Assembly: GCA_905221605.1 (NCBI GenBank)
Contig: CAJNDS010000078.1
Location: forward strand, 1 to 62,000
Length of the DNA stretch: 62,000 nucleotides
Source: Symbiodinium natans
Taxonomy: Eukaryota; Sar; Dinophyceae; Suessiales; Symbiodiniaceae
Direction: 5' to 3'
The position numbers and the translations under genes were made by a program. A model generated the notes under the pieces. That model was not told the origin of the DNA and searched no databases. It saw only the letters and a program-made list of their open reading frames with translations. This document shows positions 35,260 through 47,662 of the stretch, in pieces (the first letter of the stretch is position 1; each line of letters opens with the position of its first letter).

Positions 35260-37001
35260 TGCTACCGGCATGCTCTGGTCACACAAGAAGACAAGAAGCA
35301 CACGTTCCCAACTGCTGACCTCTTTCTCAACTTACGACCCTATCGCCGCAACTCCCACTGAAGTGAAACCTGCAAGACCAGCATGGGTAAGCGTCCTCAG
35401 CTGAGCAAGGTTCGGACACTGCGTCAGGGAACGACGAATACTGTACAAGCCGGCCGCGGACTTTGCCGCAAGTGGCCTCGGTCAGGTCTGAGGAACTTCC
35501 CTTGCACCTCCTGCGGATGGAGTCTTTAGCCATGATTCAACGGGGACGGCCTTGATCATGCCCCTGATTCCCCTGAGCCTGGCATGTAGACACACGTAAA
35601 GATGCGGGGGAGCGGCCCGAAGAGCAAGGAACAGCACACCCCACACATAATGCACGGCATGCCAAACTCACTGAGATTTACAAATCAAACATTAACCCCG
35701 AAGTGCAGCAACATGAAAGCCTAGCACGCGAAAACATCTGAACCCCTTAACCGAGTTTAAGATTTGCATGTGGTGCTTGAAGAGTATTGAGCAGTGGGCT
35801 GTAGGCTCGAAGTGTATATCGAGCAATTTTGCGCACAATGTGAACGGCACTTTGGATTAAAGGCACACCTCAAAGTCCTTGCGAACTCCTGGATATCTCT
35901 GACCCTATGTTTGAAGGCTCCAAAGCTCTAAAGTCCCTCAAGAACTTCAGAGATTCAAGGCCCGGGTTCCCCCTCCTTGCTCTACATTGCAGGCGCTTTC
36001 CGTGGCATCGCTGGCATCGCTGGCATCGCTGGCATCGCCGCCGTCGCCAGGGTGCTCTCCCCTGCACCTGCTCCCACTGGGCTTTACGGCTGTAACATGT
36101 AGTTCTTGGAGCTCACGGAGCTCATACTTCGATGCTGAGCTCATGAACTTCGATGTGCAAACCGGAGCAACCATAAACCTGCAGCCCGCGATGTTGAACC
36201 CAGCAGCGCCTTTGCCCTCAGAGTGGCGCTCTTCAGTGGGCTCCGGACCGGTGTCTTTGAACCTTGTGCTTCGGCTTCAATGTGTGTGGGCTTCAAGGTT
36301 CCAGGGTTTAGGATGCACAGGTTGCATCGGACTCACAAGGCCAGCCTCTTCAGACTGCTCTCAGCTCGAAGAGCAGAAAAGGACAAAACAAATACTTCGA
36401 AAAAACCTCCCAAACTCCCAAACATCGTTGCCGGCCTATCCAGCGAGCTTTGGCTGGTGGGCCTGCGCACGCTCGGGTTTAGGTTTCGAAGGTTCGCGGC
36501 GACTTGGGGAGTGGCCCGCCAGTTGCCTGAGGCGGTCGTTCGGGCCTTCTTGCATGTCAAGGCCCCCCCCCAAGGATCTCGACTGGAAAACCTTGAAGAT
36601 TTTTGGATGGTTGGGATGGCTTCTCGCTGGTCTCCCCCCGCCCCCGCCCCCCCCCTGACCTCGGAGCCGCACGTCGAGCCAAGGGATCGAGCTCGACCCT
36701 GGCACGCAATTTGCTCTAGGGCATCTTCAGGGGCCCCTTGAGAGATTCTGGACCTTTCAACGGTACAGGTGTTGAGAGGTTTGGATTATGTCACGGCACT
36801 TGGAAGACTAATCACAGCCGCCCTTCAGGGCTTTCAAGTTTGATGATTCAAGTGGCGACGACGCGAGTGGCTTGGTGTTTTTCTGTCATCCCAACAACAC
36901 CGCAAGCCAGAAGCTAGGGCGGCGGCTGAATACCTTTGAGCTCCAACAGCCTGATCGGAACTTTGTGTTTGGCCTGAGGGTGTCAGGTCTAGGGGGAGCC
37001 A
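35260..37001. other. Spacer, no gene supported
   Basis: Mostly unique sequence. A fourfold GGCATCGCT microrepeat lies at about 36005-36040. Repeated GAGCTCA phrases occur near 36108-36145. Open frames are short or repeat-driven. Confidence 0.5.
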
Positions 37002-37211
37002 ATGTTGCTGCTAACGCGACAGCTCATGCTACAGGCGGATCAAAGAGAAAGGATAAATGGAGCGGAAGGTGACACGCTCAAAAATATTGAAGGCATCACA
37101 GGCTTGTCAGAACATATCAGGGAACATCAGGCACAAAACAAGTTACAGGAGAAGTGGCCAAGAAAACCACTTTCTGCGAACAGCTGGCGCATCCCATGGG
37201 CACGGATCTGA
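37002..37211 (+). CDS. Hypothetical 69-codon ORF, charged and helical
   Basis: ATG to TGA, 69 residues. It is rich in Gln, Glu, Lys and Arg without proline in the middle (DQRERINGAEGDTLKNIEG), compatible with a coiled coil or an exon. No family recognised and no supporting neighbour; it could be chance. Confidence 0.2.
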   Translation: MLLLTRQLMLQADQRERINGAEGDTLKNIEGITGLSEHIREHQAQNKLQEKWPRKPLSANSWRIPWARI

Positions 37212-38780
37212 GGGCCTACAGGGCCTCTGGGGCCTATAGGGGCTTTCATGGGGAAGCGCCCCAGCCCTGAACCCAACAGTCCCGCCTTCCTGCGTCACCT
37301 TGAACTGCCTGGGACTGGGCACCTTGGGCTTCTGAAAGGCTTTAGGGGTCGACAGGAAAATCGCGGATACCAGAATGGCATAACAGAAACGGGAACATCG
37401 AAGCCAGCCTGTATCCGAAAGCAGAACGGCTGATTCGGAAACATGGAAACGGGCAAAGGGGTTTCTGATGCGGTGCTCTGCCTTTCCTGACATGATTACG
37501 CCCACCCCCCCCCCCTCCATATCCAAGTTGATGCACGGTTGCTGGTTCGCAGCTTCTAGCTCGGACAGAGTTTCGCGTCACGCATCGCTGGAAGTCCAGC
37601 GCGCTAACCGCCCTTCTGCAGGCTTTCTACTGGTAACAGGCTTTCTGCCCCAAGCATCGGCAGCTTCAGCTCGGGTTCTGAAAGCAAAGCTCGGAGAGTG
37701 CTTGAGAGTGCTTCCCCTGTGAACAAAATCAGACACCAGCCTGCGAAGCCATAATTTTCCAAACACAATTGCTGTCCAGTGCGTTAGCGGGCAGGCTTTG
37801 TCAGAATGACGTCAAACCCCACATGATCTCCCATTCTGGCGTCGACCCCGAACCAACCCCAACAACCTCTCAGCCCCCAGATGCCCGACTCTAGGGATCT
37901 TGCCTCGACAGGCCCTCGAATTCAGCCACCCTAGGGCCCTAGGGCCCTAGGGGGGGCTAGACTCTTGAAATCAGCCGCCCCGGGGTCAAAAGCACTCAAG
38001 GTAAAGGCTATCAGAAACTGGCCGCATATCAGGGCGATGCTCAAGGAAAAAGGACTTAAAGAAACCCAACGGAAAAGCAAAATCTCAAGCACATCTCAAG
38101 CACCTACGGCACCTACGGCACCTACGGCCCCTACGCCGCAAGACTTAGAACCATATCGGTCCAAACTTCCGAGGGGCAGCGGCGTTTCCGCCGTGCGGGG
38201 GGGGGGGGGGGTCGCCGGCAGTGTCTGAGCTCCGCGCTCCTGTGGAAGCCGTCCGTCGCAAGCGCCCTGCGTTTACTTGTGTGTGGCCGTTTCAGGGTTT
38301 GGGGGTGTTGCGGGTCTTCGGCCTCAGCTTCTGAAGAATTGCAGAGGAAGGTGTTTAGCCAACCCTATTGTCATTGACCCCGGGTACCTCGTTTAGGGCT
38401 TAGGGCCACCCAGACCACTATGGGTTGTCTCGACCATCCCGCTGTAAAACTCTATAGCAAGCCGGCAAGTCCCACACCCCCGGGCTCAGCTCTCTGCTGT
38501 TAAGACAGTTGTCATGTCTTCTCCCCAGACCCGCTTTTTGGGCCCTGACATGGGCGTCGGCACCCCACGGCCGCTGCTGGCAGGGCGCCGCCTCCAGATA
38601 GGTTCGGCTTCTTTGTGCTGTTTCTGCAGCGGCAAAGCCTCTGACCGACGTAAACCCTACCAACATGCCATAAATGGTCTCGGGCTCCCGGGGTCCTACC
38701 CCCCCCCCCCAAATTATCCCCCCATGGAACCCCCCCGCCAGACCGGTCGCCCACACCCCCCTACCGCAACCCCAAACCTA
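37212..38780. other. Spacer with poly-C/poly-G runs, no gene supported
   Basis: Unique sequence with a triple CACCTACGG microrepeat near 38100-38130, a G13 run near 38200 and a C11 run near 38700. Confidence 0.5.
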
Positions 38781-39180
38781 CCTTAACCAACCTTAAACCT
38801 CACACCACTTCACCTAAACCGTAAACATTCAACCCCAAACGTCAACCCCCATTCACAGCACAGGCAGGGGTGGCTAAACCTTAAACCCTAAACTTATGTA
38901 AGCCCTAAACCTTGAACCTACCCTAAACCCTATAAACCCAAAACCCTAACCCCCAAACCACACCCACACCAGGGGTAGCACGGGCGGCTCGGTCTCTTAA
39001 ACCTTTACCCTCAAATCCTAGCCTAAACCTTAGACCCTAAACCCCGAACCCTAAACCCTAAACCTTTAACACTAAACCCGAACCCCCCAACCACACCCAC
39101 AGCAGGGTGGGGCGCGCGGGAGGCCCTAAACCTTAAACCCAACCACACCCACCCCACCGCGGTAAGGGGGGGGGTGGGGA
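38781..39180 (-). repeat. Degenerate telomere-like repeats
   Basis: Decayed CCCTAAA units (CCTTAAACC, CCCTAAACCTTG, CCCGAACCC) with phrases ending in CACACCCACA and GCAGGGG. Much more diverged than the arrays at 2.3-11.4 kb. Confidence 0.75.
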
Positions 39181-39632
39181 TAGGGATCCAAGAAGTCATG
39201 GCTGTCACTTGTCAGTCAGATCGTTAGTCGTCTGCAGCTCCAGGAGGTCGAAAATGAGGCTCTAGATGGAATTCCGTTACGAAGCGCATGATTGTTTCAA
39301 CACGTCATGTGGGAGCCACTCAGAGCCGACTCAGAGCCAAGACCATACCCCTCAACAACCCGCCGCCCTTTCTATGGAGAAGGGCTCCGCGGCGATTGGA
39401 GAGATGTCGAGGGGGATTTGAAGGCTGAGGCCACGGCGCGTGACAGCGCTGTAGCAGTGGGTCCATGGCCTGGAAAGGGAGGGGACAGGGCTTGGGTAGC
39501 TTATTGCATCTCACCTGACTTCACCTGACACACATATCCAGCAGTTGCAAGTCAAGACTTCTTCCACAGGTTGAGAGTTGCAGGCTCCCAGATCTTCCGG
39601 AAAACCCCGTGGTCGGTGACCCTGAGATCGCG

Positions 39633-40208
39633 ATGAACACCACAACTCAGTCACGGAATGTCGCCAACGACCCCCAGCAACATATGGAGAAGCATGCTGA
39701 CTTTAATTGCAGCATAGGACCTGCAGCATCAAGCAATATGTCACAAGAAACCCACAAAACCTGCCGGATTCGAGTTTGGGTGCAAGATGCGCGAGCCTGG
39801 CAGATTCGAGGCTGCAGAACCGTCGGCAGGCTGCCCTTAAACAGGAGAACTTCATTCTTAGGAGGCGCAGAGCTTTGGGGAAGGTTTCAGAGAGGAGACA
39901 TGGCTTTTTGCAGAAGGCTTTTCCAGGTTCCAAGGGGTCTCGGCTTTGCCTCCGACCGCTGGGCTCCAGGCGGACACGCTGACGCCTCGGTCATCAAGGC
40001 CTGTCAAACAAGACCCTCGAGCCACAATCATCTGGCCAGCTACTTCTGCTTAATGAGTATTTCCCTAGGAAAGACTGTCTTGCTCTCTGTAGGTTATATA
40101 ATTGGACCCAACTGTCGGGGGATTCGCATTGATTGGCCCTGTTGTTTCATAGGCTTTTGCCAAAATCTCATGGGATTCGCCTCTGTGTGCTTTTTGGTTG
40201 TTTCCTAA
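39633..40208 (+). CDS. Hypothetical ORF, 191 codons
   Basis: An ATG at 39633 opens a frame to TAA at 40208. The C-terminal third is hydrophobic and Cys-rich (around SLGKTVLLSVGYIIG and CCFIGFCQNLMGFASVCFLV), which could be one or two membrane segments. No family recognised. The last 150 bases contain imperfect repeats of a GGGATTCGC phrase that also occur beyond the stop, which weakens the coding case. Confidence 0.25.
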   Translation: MNTTTQSRNVANDPQQHMEKHADFNCSIGPAASSNMSQETHKTCRIRVWVQDARAWQIRGCRTVGRLPLNRRTSFLGGAELWGRFQRGDMAFCRRLFQVPRGLGFASDRWAPGGHADASVIKACQTRPSSHNHLASYFCLMSISLGKTVLLSVGYIIGPNCRGIRIDWPCCFIGFCQNLMGFASVCFLVVS

Positions 40209-40560
40209 GAAAACCCTATTGCTTCATATTGCTTCTGTATTTTATGGGAGCCCAACCAATTTCATGGAATTCGCACTGACTTGGCCACTTTCCTTGATAG
40301 GAGTTCATTCAATTTACTCACACACTGCTCACATGCATGAAGCTTAGGACAAAGCAGGGGGGGGGGGGGGGGGTTGAGGGCTCGTAGCCCCCCCCCCCTC
40401 CCCATTGCAAACACAAATCTCGCAAGACGGGACTTGGGATTCCGATGTTGTGTTAATGCAAGTTCTCTTCTGGGCATGAAGGTTCAAAAAGCGGGGTTGG
40501 GGGGGGGGGGGGGGGCAGTTGCAACACAATGCTCGCAGGACGGGCTTGGAATGGTACTAA
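40209..40560. other. Spacer with long G and C runs
   Basis: G runs near 40358-40374 and 40499-40515 and a C run near 40388-40397. No gene. Confidence 0.6.
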
Positions 40561-40564
40561 GAAC

Positions 40565-40867
40565 CTTGTTCCTTGATTCTGTCCTTCTTTCTTGATTCAA
40601 TTTTATCTTTCTTCATTTCTTTCTTTATGTCGTTATGCCTTCCTTTCTTTTTTTGTTATTTCTTTATTTCGTTCTTTCGTTATTTAGTTTTTCTTTGGTT
40701 CTTTCTTTCGTTCTTGCTTTATATCTTTCTTTCTTTCATTATTTCTGTCTTTGTTTTTTCTGTTGCTTTCTCTCTGTCTGTATTTCTTGTTGCTTTCTGT
40801 CTTTCTATATTTGTCTATGTCGTTGTTTTTTCATTGTGTTTTTTTCTTCTGTGGTATTTCTTTCTTT

Positions 40868-40903
<36 letters not shown>

Positions 40904-41055
40904 TCATTCTTTCATTCTTTCATTTGTTTTCTTTCCTCTTTCTTGCTTGCTTTCTTTCTTTCTTTCCTTGTTTTCCTTCTTTCTTTCCTTCTTTAGTCCT
41001 TTATTTCCTTATTTATTTCTTTCTTTCTGTTTTCTTTCTTTCTTTGATTCCTCGA
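40565..41055. repeat. TTTC / TTTCTT microsatellite tract
   Basis: Imperfect (CTTT)n with a pure core near 40855-40915. It opens Phe/Ser/Leu-rich frames that are not genes. Confidence 0.95.
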
Positions 41056-42151
41056 TCCTCCCGAGCCCCAGGCCCTGAAGTTCCCCCCAACCCTAGATAG
41101 ATCGCATCGCGAAAAAAACACACCCTCCATTCATAGTTGCTGAGTCTTGGTTCGGGTCGCCGTTTCTGAAGCGGTGCTTATACCCCCTGGACAATCTTTT
41201 TTTAAAGCATCCGCCTGGTCCATCCAGGGCCGCCCTGATTGTCGACAGATGCTCCTGTTTGCAAAAGGGAGAAAGGCTAGACGGTCAACATAGCGCATGC
41301 TAGGGTCATTCGATTCTCTTTCAAGAAACCTAATTACTCTCTGAAAGCAGAAACCTACCCTTCTCAAAGCACGACCAACGGCAGAACAGCGCAGGGTCCT
41401 TGATGGCAGTGCGAAAGTTTGACAGCTCCTCCTGGTCGCAGGTGTCTTGATGAGACCTACTGTCATCTGCCTAGACTATACGTAGCATCTTATGTCTCAT
41501 TTGCTATTCAGGGGTCCCGAGCTGCGCTTGTAGGAAATGCTCCCAATCCCCCCCCGTCTCCAAGGTCACGGCCCCATCAAAGAGCGAGAATGCTGCACAT
41601 GCCCATGCTATCCTATAAACGTGTGACCTGCGTAAACCAAGTGCGTATGCAAACCCTGGGTCATCCACATCAGAACCTCTACTCTACTCATCCTTGCGAA
41701 GGCTTCGCAAGGTCGACTAGGTTTCGTGCGTCGCACCACGCAACATCTTCAACAGACACCGTGGCCATATCTCTAAAAATGCAGGCCGCGATGGAAGCAA
41801 CGACGCAACAGCACTCCCAATCCACAAAACATTTGATGCCGCAGACAACCAACACACTCGCGGCACGTGATCCTGCAACTCTATACGTTTCCCCCAAGAT
41901 CCTAGACCCCAGACCGAGGCCAAGCCAAACACGCCTCGGTCGGATCCGGCGCACGGTTCTGCAGTTTGACCTGGTTTCAAGTGGTCTTCTGGACAGCTTG
42001 GCGCTTTCAGCCATGAGGTGGACACTGACGAACCTTCGGGAGGGGCTCAAAGAAGTCCCGACTGTTCGATTCGATGACGCCAACGATGAATGACAACGAA
42101 CATGATAACGATTGTGACAATGTCGATGTTGCTTTGCTGTTGCTTCTTCGC

Positions 42152-42152
<1 letters not shown>
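41056..42152. other. Spacer with weak open frames
   Basis: Frames of 110-220 codons lie on both strands (about 41131-41466 minus, 41419-42093 plus) without motifs. No gene can be assigned. Confidence 0.4.
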
Positions 42153-42240
<88 letters not shown>

Positions 42241-42312
42241 GCCGCCGCCGCCGCCGCTGCCGCCGCCGCCGCTGCTGCTGCCGCCGCTGCCGCCGCCGCC
42301 GCTGCTGCTGTT
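42153..42312. repeat. (CTG)n followed by CCG/CTG repeats
   Basis: A pure CTG run of about 29 units at 42153-42239 and then mixed CCG and CTG units to about 42312. Frames through it encode poly-Leu, poly-Cys, poly-Ser or poly-Gln depending on phase and strand. Confidence 0.95.
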
Positions 42313-42319
42313 GCTCTGA

Positions 42320-43201
42320 AACCATCGAGATGGAAGCCGTCCCATAGATTGCCTACAGCTCAGATGGCTTCAGGTGTCAAGGACACGCACTGAGAGTCCA
42401 CAGCATTGTTCGTTTGCTCCTCCACTTTGGGGGAGCAAAAAAATGTCACAAACTCAACCCTGGAAGCCCCAGGACCTATGCTAACGGAGCGAACATCACA
42501 ACCTTCTTACTTCAACGAGTCCCCGGAGCTGAGCATTGAGCCCTCACGTTGGAGATGGCCTCGGCTCCAAGGAAATGGGTTTGCACCGTCTAGGATTATT
42601 TAAGCACACAACTTCAACGCTAAACTTTCCCTAAGCCCTAAACCCTAAACCCTAAACCCTATGTGTTGCCATCGGCATAAAGCCGCTAGTAGACCCAAGC
42701 TTTAGACTTTACTAGGGTTCTGGGTTGAGAGCCCCTAAGCCACAACGGGTCACAAGTATGCCTGCGCTCCAAGGCAACCCCCGCAGAGCCCTAAACAATG
42801 CTGCACCAGCAGCACAGCCCTGAACACCTTGCATTTCCTAAGTCCTGTAAGCTCAAACTGGACTGCATTTCAGATAAATTGTACACTACGGTTTTAAACC
42901 TGATCTGCCCCAACCCCAAACCCAAAAACCCTCGCACTTGGATACACGATGCTCTGCATCCCGGCATCCCAGAGAATATAGAGCTACTCTGGAAAGCGTC
43001 CTCTCCAAACCGGCCTCGCTTGAACTTTCGCTTGAACCTCCCAACCCCGACAGGACTGCATGTGATCTCAACAGTGTTGGTGGAGCGGCCCGGAGCCAGA
43101 GCTTTCGCTCTGCTAAGGTTCTGGAGGAGAACTGGTGATCCTCGCGGACCGGGCTTGGGGCTTGGTGTTTCGATGAGAAGAGGTCAAGCAGCTCCTGCTA
43201 C
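42320..43201. other. Spacer with a small telomeric array
   Basis: CCCTAAA units at about 42630-42660. Otherwise unique sequence with open frames lacking motifs. Confidence 0.5.
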
Positions 43202-43612
43202 AAAAGCCACAAAAATGAGCTCTTCCTCCCTCCGGCCTCCACGCTGAAGCAGCTGCAGTTTATGCCGATCTTCTCCGAGCACATGGCGCTCTCGTGGATG
43301 CAGATCTCAGCCACCGGCACCTCTCTGCCAGACTCAAAATTCGCGGTGATGGTTCAAGGGCTCCCAAGAAACATCCTTCGGACTAAGCTTTGCTGGCAGG
43401 CACATACAGCAGAGGAGCCTGAAATCGCTGAAGAACGCAGTTCCAATTCCCACAAGAGTGCCTGGCAGAGGTCGTTCTCATACATGGTCACCCGGGCAAA
43501 GTCCCCCTGGTGCGCGTGGAGCTCACAATAGACCACGGATGCAGTTGACACCTCAGCTGACTCAGCTGAAGCCCCAACTTCCCCCACATCTGGGATGCAC
43601 CTCGGCAAGTCT
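43202..43612 (-). pseudogene. Candidate exon or decayed gene with one in-frame TGA
   Basis: The minus strand has GC3-rich, protein-like codon usage in one frame from about 43612 to 43202, broken only by TGA at 43354-43356. Upstream it reads VYCELHAHQGDFARVTMYEN; downstream it reads EVPVAEICIHESAMCSEKIG. There is no ATG at the start, so it would be an internal exon. I see no intron-like border at the TGA. No family recognised. Confidence 0.3.
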
Positions 43613-45442
43613 CATGGTTGTAAAGTCTCACGTATCAGGTGTGTGATCCTCGGGCTTCTCCTTTGTCACCTCACTGGCAGTACTGGGCCTTCTCATGTTC
43701 TTCCCGAGATAGTAAGAACTGTCCAACTGCGACCGAAACTGCCGCATTTCAGGAGAAGCAATAGCTACACCTGCTGATGCGCCGCCCGCTTCCGCGGTTG
43801 TCTGCTAGCCTTGACAAAAGTACAGCAGGCCCTGTCTCATACGTGACTGTTGGAGAAACAACACTTGCAATGGATACGAGGTGGTTGTCAAGGCGCCTCA
43901 GATGGGGCCAGAAACAGCGGCAAATCTAGATTCTAGGCCAGAAATCCAAGCTTGGGCAAGGCATAGGCATAGATGGTACAGAGCATAATAAAACTTGATA
44001 TTCTTTTGCTGGACCTCGTCCACGCGTAAACCCCCCGAAATCACACACACACACACACACACACACTCAAGCGGAGCCGCATCATCATGGTGCACCTCAG
44101 TTAGAGATGCATGCTGCACTGACCAGAGCTACCTACAAAACTCCAAAAACATCGGCACCCTGCGTTTGCTTCACACCCTCCCTTTCAAAGGGCTCTGAAC
44201 AGGATGAGAGAGGCGAACCGGTGATCCAATTCCCAAACACCTTTCTGAGAACCCAAAAAGACAAGCAAGGCACCACGTAGCCGGCCATGAGACGGCTCGC
44301 TGTATGCTTGGCGCCCTTCGCAGGGGCACGTAACATTGGTTTGGGGAGGCGCGCGTGGCCGGTGTTCCCTTTTTGGAAAGGTTTTCGCAATCCAAACCTT
44401 AGACTGCCACCGGACTGTCCCCCCTTCATGGACCTGCTGTGGCTCACAGCTGATGCGATAGGGAGGGAAGAGGCTCTGCGTCACCTCACTATGGAAGGGC
44501 GAAAACCGGCTATCGGCAATGTGCGGAATGGAACTCGTCACGGCTCATGCCAGCGCGATTGAGGGCAAGCTTTGACTGACAATCTTATTTCATATTGTCG
44601 CTGTGATCTGCAAGTGCAGCCTGGTCACAAGCCGCACTGCCCGCGAAACATCTAGCACCCATCTTGACCGCTCTTCCTCTGCCCAACGCTCGTCAGTGCT
44701 CCGGACTCCGAAGTAGTAGCACGCGCTGTGCCTGAGTTCAGCGAGCCATCATGCGCTATAACCCAACAACCAAAACGCGAAACACCTGCTGCATCACCGA
44801 CTGTCTTGTTTAGCTACCAGCCAGGACGCGCAAACAAGGAGATTTTGAAAATCTTGACATCCTCAGCTGCACGGAAGCTCTGCCCGAAAGCTCTTTTTCT
44901 GGACATCGGGTGCTAGAGCTTTTGTGGGGGGTGACACTGCGAGGCTCTTGTTTGGACCAAAACCGTCTTCGCCTGGCCCCTCAAGATTTATTGCTGCCAT
45001 GCAGGGGGTTGTCAAGACTCCGCCTCGACAAAATGGCCATCCTTTCGTCTCGTGCTGCTGCGAAGCTAGGCACCTCCACATGAACTTGAGCTCCGCTTTG
45101 CTCCAACTGGAAGGAAAGCCAAAAAAAAAGCTGGACTTCCAGTGAGCTTTGTTTTTGTGCAGCGGTGGCGGCCACCATACTCCTGGAAACTACAACGTGT
45201 AATCGGCTCTGGACTACTGCCGGACTCTAAGGCCAAAACCGAGAGGGTTGCATTGTAGCCTGGGCCGGGAAGCTCAGATGTAAGTGTGGAGTCTAAGAGC
45301 CTTCTGCCCGAAAAAACACCCCCTAACCCCGAGAAGTCCCAAGTTCTCAAGGCTCTGGGTAAGCAAGTCAACAAATTCCGGGGATGTGACGAGAACAGCA
45401 GAGGCCAGATGGCTAGACCCCATGCATGGGCTTTAGGAATTG
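43613..45442. other. Spacer, no gene supported
   Basis: A (CA) microsatellite lies at 44041-44066. Several 60-110 codon frames occur on both strands without motifs. Confidence 0.45.
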
Positions 45443-45664
45443 CAGGGCTCTCAAGGGTCGGTCTTCCTGGGGCCCGCGGGTGTCGGCATTGCACAAATGC
45501 AGGGCACGCAGCCGTTTTGGAACTTGCAATTCCGGACGAGCACGAAGGGCGAGAGGGAGATGGCCACCTCGTTTCCTGGGCATCGCAAAGACCCTAAGCT
45601 CCTGCAACCCAACACCGCCAACAGCCCAAAAGCCTCCAACCCGACCTTTCGCACAGAATTCTGA
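45443..45664 (+). other. Candidate exon (non-ATG open frame)
   Basis: One plus frame has protein-like codon use (SVFLGPAGVGIAQMQGTQPF) and ends at TGA 45664. No start codon and no family. Directly after it lies an ATGGCTG(TTC) microrepeat at about 45672-45722. Confidence 0.15.
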
Positions 45665-45974
45665 AAGGGCTGTTCATGGCTGCTTTCATGGCTACAGCCA
45701 TGGCTGTTCATGGCTGTTCTCGTAGTTGCTGAGGTCGGCTCGAAGATGTTGCGAAGCTTCGACTTTACGAGTACGACACTACAACGCTCCAACATTCCAG
45801 AAGAGCCTCGTCTTTCTTTCTGGCTCTGGCCTCGAAGCCTTCTATAGGGAAAAAATGGTTTGTCTTGGCCGCGTTGCATGCGATTTAAGTTGCTCATCTG
45901 ATCCTTCTTGGAGCTCAAACTTTGTCGTACTGGGCCTCAAGCACTCAGATAGACTCAGATGGCACTGAATGAAC

Positions 45975-46235
45975 TCAACCAGAAAGTTTGTGGAGTGCCT
46001 GCCACTGAGGGAGGTTGGTGTGGGGCTCAGGGTTCCAAAGTGCGGCAATTGAACCTTCGTGCCAGAAGGAGAAGCCATTGACATAGAGAGAGAAGTTCAC
46101 CGCGTCAACCTTCAAGCAGCCACGTGCGTTCTTAACGGCTTTGACGGTCTTAGCGCCGGAAACCCACAATCCTGAAATCCCAACGCAGGCCTGGTTTTCT
46201 TGAACTTTGGAGATCTTTGTGAAGGCTTGGGTCAT
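45975..46235 (-). CDS. Hypothetical ORF or terminal exon, 86 codons
   Basis: ATG at 46235 on the minus strand to TGA at 45975. The codon use is balanced and protein-like, with many Trp and Phe residues (NGFSFWHEGSIAALWNPEPH). An upstream open stretch in another frame (about 46420-46300 minus, KLWYLSSEDQAVWRVKLVS) could be a preceding exon joined by an intron. No family recognised. Confidence 0.3.
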   Translation of the reverse strand: MTQAFTKISKVQENQACVGISGLWVSGAKTVKAVKNARGCLKVDAVNFSLYVNGFSFWHEGSIAALWNPEPHTNLPQWQALHKLSG

Positions 46236-46599
46236 GGTCAAAGAGAGGCTGAATGTGCCAAAATGAGCCCAAAAAATCCCAAAACGAAACGAGCTTCACC
46301 CTCCAAACAGCCTGGTCTTCCGACGAAAGGTACCACAGCTTGCCCTTGCGCATCCTGGGAAAAGGGCAGGTGCTCCTTAGGTCCTTGTGCTTTCTTGGGT
46401 TCGGGCTAGATTTGGATGGAGTTGTCGCCAGAACCCAAGGCGGTAGGGTGGTCTGAAGGCCTTTTAGACGCAATACACTCTTGACAGACGTACAGATTGC
46501 CAGTTCAGTTGCATTGTTGCCACGATGTGGGGTGGTGTCTGAAGCGAGACACGAACAGCTGGCTAGGGACCCCAACTCCATAACACCCGCTTGCACAAT

Positions 46600-47662
46600 G
46601 CTTGGATGGGAACTAAAGCGAACTCAAACAAATGTGCACGACAATGTTTACTTCAATTTACAAACTTGCAGGCTACTGTACTACTGCCCCCAAGCGACGG
46701 TGTGCCGCGCAGTGGCTGCTGAAGCATGGAGAATGTCAGTCGCCCCGCGGCCATCGGAGGCCTCATAGACCCGTTCTGAGGGCTCATTACAGCGTTCGGG
46801 TTTGGTAGCGTGGCTAGCGCGGATGCCGTGCTTCAGCACTTCGAGTGATGTGAACCAACAAATATTCCTGTCCCTGTGCTGCGCACATCTGTGCCCAGGC
46901 CATTCAACATGGATCTTTGCAAGCTTTGTCTATGTATGACTTGAACAGAAAAGTTTAAATTAAAATCCCCTCAAAGCGTCTTTGAACCCCAAAACCTCGA
47001 AACCCTAAATGGAAACCCTAAACCGCACCTTAACCGCAGGTGTAGATGGTAAACCTCCAAACTGCACAAAGCCCACCTCGAGAAAGGCACCTCATCCGTG
47101 TCTCCCAAGGCCTTTTCGGATCCGGTACTATGGCGCGGGGTGCAGGCAGACAGTTCAAAGAAACTCTGAAATAGAGCTGAGCACCGACAGTTGTGATGGG
47201 TCGATGATAGTTCCCATGTTTGAGATTGCTGTATGTTGCTCTTGCGCTTTGAGGGCTCTGGAGCTTTGAGTGGTTTCTTGGAAATACTGAGAGGCGTGAC
47301 AGGCCATGACAGGCCAACAGCTTCAAAGCTCAAGAAAACCTTTGGCGAGCCTTCTCTAAATTTGGGTTCTGGGTTTCAAGGCCTGTTTCCACAGCAGCTG
47401 TGCCTGTGTTGCTGAAGGACACACCACATCCCTGTGCCCTTGACCGCGTAATCTCACTTTCACGTAAGCCCTACTGAAGCCCTACTGAGGCTCTATACTG
47501 ATGAGAGCCATGAGCCGAGCCTCCACATTGAAGTCCTCGGCGTCTTTGGGCGCTCACAAACCACAAAAAACCAATAACCTAAACCTCACTCTTAACGAGG
47601 CTAAATGATTACGCAGCGCCAAGCCTAGGCCGCCATCCCACGCGCATTCACTGTAGGCATAC
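46600..47662. other. Spacer, no gene supported
   Basis: Unique sequence with short frames and a few CCCTAAA-like units near 46990-47030. Confidence 0.45.

Noticed and set aside
40573-41100. Hydrophobic Phe/Leu/Ser ORF resembling a multipass membrane protein
   Set aside because: It is a translation of the TTTC microsatellite; neighbouring frames are equally open.
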